A stretch of DNA of 15,589 nucleotides, taken from NCBI GenBank assembly GCA_937949585.1, contig CALEDW010000137.1:1-15589 (forward strand), given 5' to 3'. A program made the translations under genes and the position numbers. The stretch is from an uncultured Acidimicrobiia bacterium. Its GTDB lineage: Bacteria > Actinomycetota > Acidimicrobiia > IMCC26256 > CALEDW01. Below the pieces are notes generated by a model that worked only from the letters and a program-made list of their open reading frames with translations, did no database searches and was not told the DNA's origin. Shown here piece by piece: positions 1-5,599 of the stretch (positions are counted from its first letter, which is position 1; the number at the start of each line of letters is the position of its first letter).

Positions 1-182
1 TCGGCGACCGCGGCGGCGAACGGCTCCCACTGGGAGCGCACCATGAGGGTGTCGATCACGGTGAGCCCGTCGTCGTCGGCGACCACCCCGGCGTTGGACA
101 CCCCGGACTCGCCGCCCGGCTGGAGCCAGGCCCAGACCCCGTCGCCCAGTTCGGTCAGCCCGGCGGGGTTCGGGGTACCCAT
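1..182 (-). CDS. MBL-fold metallo-hydrolase, N-terminal part (cut by window edge)
   Basis: This reading frame starts at the ATG at 182-180 and runs off the left edge without a stop, giving about 60 residues. The visible part reads LGDGVWAWLQPGG, then SNAGVVADDDGLTVIDTL. This is the usual opening of a metallo-beta-lactamase-fold hydrolase: two beta strands followed by the 'hydrophobic-D-T' strand that precedes the metal-binding HxHxDH motif. That motif would lie beyond the edge, so metal binding and substrate cannot be judged. The start is supported by a TACGCT hexamer 7 nt upstream and no Shine-Dalgarno, which suggests a leaderless mRNA. The gene is divergent from the CoA lyase at 246, with 63 bp between the two starts. 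The fold assignment is fairly safe; the specific function is unknown. Confidence 0.7.
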   Translation of the reverse strand, partial: MGTPNPAGLTELGDGVWAWLQPGGESGVSNAGVVADDDGLTVIDTLMVRSQWEPFAAAVA

Positions 183-189
183 GCCGGGG

Positions 190-195
190 AGCGTA
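190..195 (-). promoter_or_regulatory. -10 element of leaderless promoter for the MBL-fold gene
   Basis: TACGCT on the minus strand lies 7 nt before the ATG at 182, the spacing expected when transcription starts at the start codon. No convincing -35 was seen. The same hexamer recurs before other genes of this window. Confidence 0.55.
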
Positions 196-232
196 CCGGC
201 GGTCGGGTTTGGGCGGCTCGCCGGGCGACCTC

Positions 233-238
233 TAGCCT
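233..238 (+). promoter_or_regulatory. -10 element of leaderless promoter for the CoA lyase gene
   Basis: TAGCCT lies 7 nt before the ATG at 246, and no Shine-Dalgarno is present, so the mRNA is probably leaderless. It is back to back with the divergent TACGCT element at 190-195, making the 63-bp gap a compact two-way promoter. Confidence 0.55.
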
Positions 239-245
239 TTGCGGC

Positions 246-1187
246 ATGTCCGCTCGCACCCGAAACCTGCCGCGCCGGTCCTGCCTGTCGGTCCCCGGCT
301 CCAGCGAGAAGATGCTGGGCAAAGCCCCCGGGCTCGGGGCCGACATGGTGTTCATCGACCTCGAGGACTCGGTCTCGCCGCTGGAGAAGGAGAGCGCCCG
401 GGCCAAGGCGGTGCGGGCCGTTCGGGAACAGGACTGGGGCGAGACGATCCTGTGCGTGCGGGTGAACTCCTGGGACACCCCGTGGACCGCCTACGACGTG
501 ATCGAGGTGGTGGGCGGCGCCGGGGAGCGACTCGAAGAGGTCATGCTGCCGAAGGTGCAGACCGCGGCCGAGGTGGTGGCCCTCGACCTGCTGCTCACCC
601 AGGTGGAGCAGAAGGCCGGGCTGCCGGAGGGGCACATCGGCATCGAGGCGCAGATCGAGACCGCCCGGGGGCTCATCAACGTGGAGGAGATCTGTGCGGC
701 CTCGCCGCGGCTCGAGACGATCATCCTCGGCCCGGTCGACATGTCGGCCTCGATGGAGATGCCGAGCCTGCGCGGCGGGCTGGAGATCCCCGAATACCCG
801 GGGGACTACTTCCACTACGTGTTCGTGAAGATCCTCATGGCCGGGCGCGCCAACGGGCTGCAGGTGATCGACGGTCCCTACGTGAAGATCCGCGATCTGG
901 AGGGATTCCGGGCCTTCTCCACCCGGGCCCAGATCCTCGGTTACGACGGCAAGTGGGCCCTGCACCCCGACCAGGTGGCGATCCTCAACGAGCTGTTCTC
1001 CCCCACCCAGGAGGCCTTCGACAAGGCCTGGGCGGTGCTCGAGGCCTACGAGAAGGCCACCACCGAGGGCGAGCGGCGCGGCGCGGTGATGTTCGGCGAC
1101 GAGATGATCGACGAGGCGAGCCGCAAGGTCGCCCTCAAGATCGTCGCCCGTGGTGAGCGGGCCGGGCTCACCCGCAGCGCCGCCTGA
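246..1187 (+). CDS. CoA ester lyase of the CitE / malyl-CoA lyase family
   Basis: A 313-residue protein of the HpcH/HpaI-CitE superfamily. These TIM-barrel, Mg-dependent enzymes cleave or form beta-hydroxyacyl-CoA esters such as L-malyl-CoA, beta-methylmalyl-CoA or citramalyl-CoA. Family signatures occur in order: RSCLSVPGSSEKML (11-24), FIDLEDSV (36-43), VRVN with Arg72, LPKVQT (101-106), IEAQIETARG (133-142) and GYDGKWALHPDQV (232-244). Glu138 and Asp165 (LGPVD) are the likely Mg ligands. The length and the complete C-terminal lid motif indicate an intact enzyme. The size fits malyl-CoA/beta-methylmalyl-CoA lyases (Mcl1 type) at least as well as mycobacterial CitE-like lyases (Rv2498c type). 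Two other candidate ethylmalonyl-CoA-pathway genes lie in the window, which favours the beta-methylmalyl-CoA reading, but substrate is inference. The start is supported by the TAGCCT element upstream. The gene converges on the HAD gene with 42 bp between stops. Confidence 0.88.
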   Translation: MSARTRNLPRRSCLSVPGSSEKMLGKAPGLGADMVFIDLEDSVSPLEKESARAKAVRAVREQDWGETILCVRVNSWDTPWTAYDVIEVVGGAGERLEEVMLPKVQTAAEVVALDLLLTQVEQKAGLPEGHIGIEAQIETARGLINVEEICAASPRLETIILGPVDMSASMEMPSLRGGLEIPEYPGDYFHYVFVKILMAGRANGLQVIDGPYVKIRDLEGFRAFSTRAQILGYDGKWALHPDQVAILNELFSPTQEAFDKAWAVLEAYEKATTEGERRGAVMFGDEMIDEASRKVALKIVARGERAGLTRSAA

Positions 1188-1229
1188 CCGGCGGCACCGC
1201 CACCGACTCGGGCCGTCTCGCTCGGGTGG

Positions 1230-1949
1230 CTAGGCCGTCGGTGCCGGGCGGGCCGACGCGAGCAGCGCCGGGAGATCGGCCACGGAGGCCAGCAGGTGGG
1301 TGTGGCGGTGCCGGCCGAGCTCGGCGAGGTCGACCCCGCCCGTGGCGACCCCCACCACGAAGCCGGCGCAGGCGTTCGTGCCCGCCTCGAGGTCGCGGGG
1401 CGTGTCGCCCACCACCGCCACCCGGCGCACGTCGCAGGAGGCGGTGCGTTCCATGGCCCGGAACACCATGTACGGCGCCGGGCGCCCGGCCGGCACGTCG
1501 TCGGTGCAGACCAGTGCGTCGACCGTCCCGGGAACCGACCACCCGAGCGCCTCGAGCAGCGGCTCGGTCACATCGGTGGAGAACCCGGTGGTGAGCGCCA
1601 GACGCACGCCCGCCCCGCGCAACGCTGCGAACGCCTCCGGCACCCCTGGGAACGGGTGGGGCGGCGCGGCGCGGTACTCCGCGAGGAGCCGGTCGCGGAA
1701 CTCGGTGTAGGTGCGCTCGACGGACACCGGGTCGGGCTCGGTCCCGGTGGCGGCGCGGGTGAGCGCCCGGATGGCCTGGCGCTTGTCGGCGCCCATCCAG
1801 CGGACCAGCTCGGCGTCGCTGAGGTGGCCGCCGCCGGCGAGCACCGCGGCGGCGAGCGCCCGGTACACCGCGCCGCCCTCGTCCACGGTGGTCCCGGCCA
1901 TGTCGAGGGCCACCAGGTCGACGGGGACCGCGGGTGGGTGGGGAGGCAC
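1230..1949 (-). CDS. Phosphonatase-like HAD hydrolase (PhnX-like)
   Basis: A 239-residue HAD-superfamily hydrolase. Motif I is DMAGTTVDE with nucleophile Asp16. The second position of the usual DxD is Ala18, as in phosphonoacetaldehyde hydrolase (PhnX). The cap has MGADKRQAI, whose Lys56 lines up by eye with the Schiff-base lysine of PhnX (Lys53 in the Bacillus enzyme). Motif II is in LALTTGFST (118-126). GRPAPYMVFRAME (155-167) and VVGDTPRDLEAGTNA (179-193) supply the remaining conserved parts. This matches the 'phosphonatase-like hydrolase' branch of PhnX-related proteins. C-P bond cleavage is plausible but unproven, because no phn transport or transaminase gene is adjacent. The GTG start at 1949 has a CAGACT hexamer 7 nt upstream and no Shine-Dalgarno. 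It is divergent from the crotonase pseudogene at 2010, with 60 bp between starts. Confidence 0.85.
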   Translation of the reverse strand: MPPHPPAVPVDLVALDMAGTTVDEGGAVYRALAAAVLAGGGHLSDAELVRWMGADKRQAIRALTRAATGTEPDPVSVERTYTEFRDRLLAEYRAAPPHPFPGVPEAFAALRGAGVRLALTTGFSTDVTEPLLEALGWSVPGTVDALVCTDDVPAGRPAPYMVFRAMERTASCDVRRVAVVGDTPRDLEAGTNACAGFVVGVATGGVDLAELGRHRHTHLLASVADLPALLASARPAPTA

Positions 1950-1955
1950 GGCGGG

Positions 1956-1961
1956 AGTCTG
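1956..1961 (-). promoter_or_regulatory. Probable -10 element of leaderless promoter for the HAD gene
   Basis: CAGACT on the minus strand sits 6 nt before the GTG at 1949. Its first base departs from the TA...T pattern seen elsewhere, so it may be weaker. Confidence 0.4.
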
Positions 1962-1997
1962 GCACGATCGCCCTCTCTCCGAGCGCGGTCGCGGTGC

Positions 1998-2003
1998 CAG
2001 GCT
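1998..2003 (+). promoter_or_regulatory. Probable -10 element of leaderless promoter for the crotonase remnant
   Basis: CAGGCT lies 6 nt before the ATG at 2010, and there is no Shine-Dalgarno. The promoter appears intact although the gene behind it is broken. Confidence 0.4.
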
Positions 2004-2009
2004 TGGTGC

Positions 2010-2529
2010 ATGACGACACCGATCACCACCGACACCGTCGACCGTGTGCGGGTGCTCACCCTGGCCAGTCCCGGGCAGTACAACACGATCACCCCGGCTC
2101 TGCGCGACGCGCTGCGCTCCGCCCTGGGTGTGGGTGGCCCGGCTCGGGCTCGAGCGGGCGAAGCGCTACCTGTTGACCGGCGACGAGCTCGACGGTCCCA
2201 CCGCGGCCGAGCTCGGGCTGGTGCTCGAGTGCGTGCCCGACGACCAGCTCGACGCCCGCGCCCTGGCGCTGGCCCGCCGGATCGCCCGGCTGCCGCTCGA
2301 GCAGCTGCAGATGGTGAAGTGGGCGCTCAACGAGACGGCCCGGCAGATGTTCGACCCGGACGGGTCGCGCCTGCTCGGCTGCCTGTTCGACGGGGTCGCC
2401 CGGCACACCGACGAGGGAGAGGCGTTCGTCGCCCGGGCGGTGGCGGTCGGGTTCCGCCGGGCCGTGCGGGAACGCGACGACCCCTTCGGCGACTACGGCT
2501 CGCGCCCGGGCGATCCGGAGCCCACGTGA
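2010..2529 (+). pseudogene. Enoyl-CoA hydratase/isomerase (crotonase) remnant with internal deletion
   Basis: The ATG at 2010 opens a frame reading VRVLTLASPGQYNTITPALR and then RDALRSAL, a typical crotonase N-terminus of about 40 residues. At about 2124-2131 homology jumps to another frame, which continues VWVARLGLERAKRYLLTGD, then GPTAAELGLV, PLEQLQMVKWALNETARQMF and a hydrophilic end, stopping at 2529. The second part is the C-terminal third of a crotonase. Members of the family are usually about 260 residues. About 100 residues are missing, including both oxyanion-hole loops and the catalytic acidic residues, and the two parts are out of frame. No functional hydratase can result. The cause is a deletion that is not a multiple of three, or an assembly error at that point. 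The leaderless-type promoter and start are still recognisable. Confidence 0.8.
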
Positions 2530-2703
2530 AGCGGTCGCTCGCCCCCGCTTCGTGACCACCTCCACCGGCGGGCGATCCACTCCGTGAACCTGGCCGACGA
2601 ATCGTCGGGCGATTCGGTCTCCAGGTTTCGGGCACGCAGGGGTGGGTCGCGGAGGTCGGGAGCCGGGCGGCGGCGCAGCGTGGCTGCGTGCTGCGCTGCG
2701 CGG
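2530..2703. other. Convergent intergenic gap with palindromes
   Basis: This 174-bp gap lies between the converging ends of the crotonase remnant and the methylsuccinyl-CoA-dehydrogenase-like gene. I see no gene in it. Its only clear structure is the nested palindrome at 2587-2627, listed separately. Confidence 0.5.
2587..2627. terminator. Nested inverted repeats, possible two-way terminator or protein site
   Basis: AACCTGG (2587-2593) pairs with CCAGGTT (2621-2627), and CGAATCG (2598-2604) pairs with CGATTCG (2610-2616) around a 5-nt loop. This gives an outer 7-bp stem, a mismatched internal loop and an inner 7-bp stem. An alternative perfect palindrome, CCGACGA-A-TCGTCGG (2594-2608), overlaps the inner stem. 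There is no T-run, so a classic intrinsic terminator is not shown. The position between convergent genes fits a terminator for both strands; a regulator-binding site is the alternative. Confidence 0.45.
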
Positions 2704-4329
2704 TCAGCCGTCGGCGAGGGCCTGCTCGGCGAGGCGCCGGGCGATCACCCGCAGGCACAGCGTCTCGTCGGCGCCCTCGAAGATCGACAGCACCCGGGCA
2801 TCGACGAAATACCGGGACACCGGGAACTCCTCGGCGTAGCCCATCCCGCCGTGGATCTGCATCGCCTCTCTCGTCACCCATTCGGCGGCCCGGCACACAT
2901 AGGCCTTCACCATGCTGGCATCGAGCGTTCCGTGCCCTCGGGCCATCTTGCGGGCCACGTCGTAGGAGAACTGCCGCCCGGCGCCGATCAGCGCCGCCAT
3001 CCGAGCGAGCTTTGCTTTCGTGAGCTGATAGTCGAACACCGGCCGGCCGAACACCACCCGTTCCCGGGCGTAGTCGAGCGCGGCGTCGAACGCCGCCTGC
3101 ATGAGCCCGACCGCCCGGGCCGCGGTCTGCAGACGCCCGTTCTCGAACCCCTCCATCTGCAGGTAGAAGCCCTTGCCGAGCCCGCCCTCCCCACCGACGA
3201 GGTTCTCGGCCGGCACGAACCAGTTGTCGAAGGCCACCTCGAACGAGTGCATCCCCCGGTAGCCGATCGTGTCGATCGCCCGGCCCTCCACCTTGCCGCC
3301 CCGCCCGTCGTCGAACGCGAAGTGGTGCCCGGTCGCCGGCGGCTTCTCCACCACGAACACCGACAGGCCCCGGTGGCCCGCGGCCCGGTCCGGGTCGGTG
3401 CGGGCCAGCACCATGAGCGTGTCGGCCCGCCCGGCGAAGGTGGCCCAGGTCTTCACCCCGTTGAGCAGCCAGCCGCCGTCGGTGGGGGTCGCCGTGGTCT
3501 TGATGCCGGCCACGTCGGAGCCGTAGTCCGGCTCGGTGACCATCACCCCGACGATCCGCTCGCCGCCGGCGATCCCGGGCAGCCACCGCCGCTTCTGCTC
3601 CTCGGTGCCGCCGGCGACGATCGCCCGGGTGAGGATCTCGGGCCGGGTGATGAGCGCACCGCCGGCACCGAGCGACCCCCAGGAGAGCTCCTCGGTGGCC
3701 ACGCACATCGCCAGGTAGTCGGCGTCGCCACCCGCCGCGAACCCGCCGTAGGCCTCCGGCACCGAGAGACCGAACCCTCCGATCTCGGCGAGACCGGAGA
3801 TGATCTCCTCGGGGATGTCGTCGTTGTGCCGGTGGATGTGCTCGGCCACGGGACGGATGCGATCGGCGGCGAATCGGTGGAAGGTCTCGCGCACCAGGTC
3901 GAACTCCTCCGGCAGGTGCGCGGCACCGGTCCCGCCGGTGGCGAGCGCGTCGGCGAGCGCCCCGAGGGCCTCGGGGTGGCGCTCGGCCGCAACGAACGGC
4001 ATCGCCGGGCCGAGCGCCTCCGGCGACACCCCCCACAGCTCCTCGCGCCCGGCGAGCCGCCCGGCGAGGTCGGCGACGGCGTCGGCCACGAACGCTCCGG
4101 CCAGGCGCGCTTCGTGGGTGCCGTGCTCGCCGTAGCGCAGCATCACCTCGGAGCAGGCCACCGCAGAGGCGGCGTGGGCGAGGTCGTAGGCCAGCACCTG
4201 CTGGGTGTCGAGGCGGGCCACCGAGATGCGCTCCCCGTCCCGGGACCGTTCGGCCAACGTGGCGGCACCCCGATCGACGACGGAACGGGCGGCTGCGGTC
4301 GCGGCCGCAGCCGCATCGAGGTCGGTCAT
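2704..4329 (-). CDS. mcd: Acyl-CoA dehydrogenase, probably (2S)-methylsuccinyl-CoA dehydrogenase
   Basis: A 541-residue FAD acyl-CoA dehydrogenase, longer than the usual 380-400 by an Ala-rich helical N-terminal extension of about 140 residues. The core follows: VTEPDYGSD (264-272) at the FAD/substrate loop, NGVKTWATFAG (290-300), RERVVFGRPVFDYQ (422-435), QIHGGMGY (491-498) and IFEGADETL (516-524), where Glu518 is the expected catalytic base. The extension, overall length and these motif variants match (2S)-methylsuccinyl-CoA dehydrogenase (Mcd) of the ethylmalonyl-CoA pathway, which forms mesaconyl-CoA. This assignment is from remembered family features. Another long acyl-CoA dehydrogenase with a different substrate is the alternative. 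The gene stands 44 bp downstream of the SGNH gene on the same strand. It has its own TAGGCT element 6 nt before the ATG, so it is probably transcribed independently as a leaderless mRNA. Confidence 0.8.
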   Translation of the reverse strand: MTDLDAAAAATAAARSVVDRGAATLAERSRDGERISVARLDTQQVLAYDLAHAASAVACSEVMLRYGEHGTHEARLAGAFVADAVADLAGRLAGREELWGVSPEALGPAMPFVAAERHPEALGALADALATGGTGAAHLPEEFDLVRETFHRFAADRIRPVAEHIHRHNDDIPEEIISGLAEIGGFGLSVPEAYGGFAAGGDADYLAMCVATEELSWGSLGAGGALITRPEILTRAIVAGGTEEQKRRWLPGIAGGERIVGVMVTEPDYGSDVAGIKTTATPTDGGWLLNGVKTWATFAGRADTLMVLARTDPDRAAGHRGLSVFVVEKPPATGHHFAFDDGRGGKVEGRAIDTIGYRGMHSFEVAFDNWFVPAENLVGGEGGLGKGFYLQMEGFENGRLQTAARAVGLMQAAFDAALDYARERVVFGRPVFDYQLTKAKLARMAALIGAGRQFSYDVARKMARGHGTLDASMVKAYVCRAAEWVTREAMQIHGGMGYAEEFPVSRYFVDARVLSIFEGADETLCLRVIARRLAEQALADG

Positions 4330-4335
4330 GCCCGA

Positions 4336-4341
4336 AGCCTA
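4336..4341 (-). promoter_or_regulatory. -10 element of leaderless promoter for the mcd-like gene
   Basis: TAGGCT on the minus strand is exactly 6 nt before the ATG at 4329, with no Shine-Dalgarno between them. It lies inside the 44-bp gap after the SGNH gene, so the dehydrogenase need not depend on read-through. Confidence 0.55.
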
Positions 4342-4373
4342 CCGACGGCCCGGCGGCCGCCCCCCGGCCGACG

Positions 4374-5507
4374 TCAGGTGGAGGGTGATGACGGGACCGT
4401 CGCCGGTGGGGTGGTGGTCGGCGGTGACGACGACGGTGGTGCGCCCGACGGGGGCGGGACTGCCGACGTGGGTGGCGGTGGAACGGTGGTGGCCGGTGCC
4501 CGCGTCGACGGGCTGGTGGGTGCGGGACGCGTGGTGCCCCCGGCGGCGCCGGTCGAGCGGCGCCCCGAGCCGGTGGTGGAACGCCCCGGCGGCGAGCCGC
4601 CGGCCCCGGTGGTCGTCCCCTTGGACACCAGCAGGGGCTTCGGCCGGTCGGGCCGGGCCTGGACGCTGATCCGCCAGCGGGTGTCGAGCACGTCGAACAG
4701 CGTGCCGGCGATCAGCGCCGCACCGGCCGTCGTCAGGTGCACCCCGTCGCCGGCGCGCACAACCACGCGGCGCCCATCGCCGTCGGGCAGGGTCGAGGTG
4801 TACTCGCCGGGCGGGTCGTCGAGCAGCGAGAAGGCATCGATGTACGTCGCCGTGGGGAAGTCGGCGAGCACCTCGCGGGTGATCGCGTTCACCGCCAGCG
4901 CGCCCTGCCGGGCCCGAACGTCGCGCAGCACCGGGGTCCCCACCCAGTACACCTCGCGGTCCCCGTCGGTGAGCACCTGGACCATCTGGGTCACCGCGAG
5001 CCGGTACCCGTCGGTGTCGGTGTCGGCGAAGGTGATCGCGTCGTTCGTGCCGACCACGAACACCGCGACTTCCGGGTCGTGGGCGCGCAGCTCGTCGGCG
5101 GCGTGGCGGGGCCAGTTCCAGAAGTCGGGGTTGGCCAGCCCGCTGGACACCCGCGAGAGGTAGCGGGGCTGCACCACGCCGGTTGCTCCGAGCCGTTGCC
5201 CGAGCACCGGTGCGACGGCCCCGGCGATCGAATCCCCGCCGATCCAGAGCCGCAACGGGTCCTCGGCGCTGAGCGCCCGCCGGGCCGCTCGCGACGGCTC
5301 GGTCGGCGCCGGCGGCACCGGGCGGTCGCGTTCGACGCCCTCGGCGAGTCGGGGCCGGTCGTCGCGCCACCGCAGCGAATCGGTGACCAGCCCGGCGAGC
5401 GCAACGAGGACGACCACCGAGAGCAGGCTCTGCAGGGCCCGGCGGCGACGCCGTCGCCGGCGCTGCACGGCCCGGCGGGTCTCGTGGTGCGGACGGGCCT
5501 CAGCCAT
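4374..5507 (-). CDS. Membrane-anchored SGNH hydrolase (DUF459-like) with Thr/Pro/Ser-rich tail
   Basis: A 377-residue protein. Order of parts: Arg-rich cytoplasmic tail (11-23), one membrane helix (about 25-44, QSLLSVVVLVALAGLV), linker, SGNH domain (about 84-280), and a low-complexity Thr/Pro/Ser/Gly tail (about 297-377). Block I is WIGGDSIAG with Ser93; block III is VGTNDA with Asn155; block V is DGVHLT with Asp254 and His257. SSGLANPDFWNWP (121-133) resembles the DUF459 branch of SGNH proteins. The likely location is the outer face of the membrane or the cell wall, with esterase or deacetylase chemistry on an unknown substrate. The gene follows the ABC exporter on the same strand with a 92-nt gap. 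I chose the ATG at 5507 because a TACGCT element lies about 48 nt upstream. An in-frame ATG at 5588, only 11 nt after the ABC stop, would add 27 mostly Arg-rich residues and cannot be excluded. Confidence 0.8.
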   Translation of the reverse strand: MAEARPHHETRRAVQRRRRRRRRALQSLLSVVVLVALAGLVTDSLRWRDDRPRLAEGVERDRPVPPAPTEPSRAARRALSAEDPLRLWIGGDSIAGAVAPVLGQRLGATGVVQPRYLSRVSSGLANPDFWNWPRHAADELRAHDPEVAVFVVGTNDAITFADTDTDGYRLAVTQMVQVLTDGDREVYWVGTPVLRDVRARQGALAVNAITREVLADFPTATYIDAFSLLDDPPGEYTSTLPDGDGRRVVVRAGDGVHLTTAGAALIAGTLFDVLDTRWRISVQARPDRPKPLLVSKGTTTGAGGSPPGRSTTGSGRRSTGAAGGTTRPAPTSPSTRAPATTVPPPPTSAVPPPSGAPPSSSPPTTTPPATVPSSPST

Positions 5508-5554
5508 GCGAACCTGGGAGCGACGGTGGGCCCGGCGGGATCGCCGGAGCGCCG

Positions 5555-5560
5555 AGCGTA
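5555..5560 (-). promoter_or_regulatory. Possible internal -10 element before the SGNH gene
   Basis: TACGCT on the minus strand lies 47 nt before the ATG at 5507, between the ABC transporter stop and the SGNH gene. It would give a leader of about 40 nt. If the alternative start at 5588 is real, this hexamer would lie within coding sequence. Confidence 0.3.
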
Positions 5561-5599
5561 CCGACCGTTCGGGCCGGACGGGCGGCATCACCCCCGGGG

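Noticed and set aside
2044..2529. A separate 161-residue protein from the C-terminal crotonase frame
   Set aside because: Its first 30 residues are a shifted reading of the crotonase N-terminus and no ribosome site precedes it; the remainder is only a partial crotonase fold.
2584..5163. An 859-codon plus-strand frame opposite the mcd-like and SGNH genes
   Set aside because: It is a shadow of two genes with clear motifs on the other strand; its own translation has low-complexity composition and no recognisable family.
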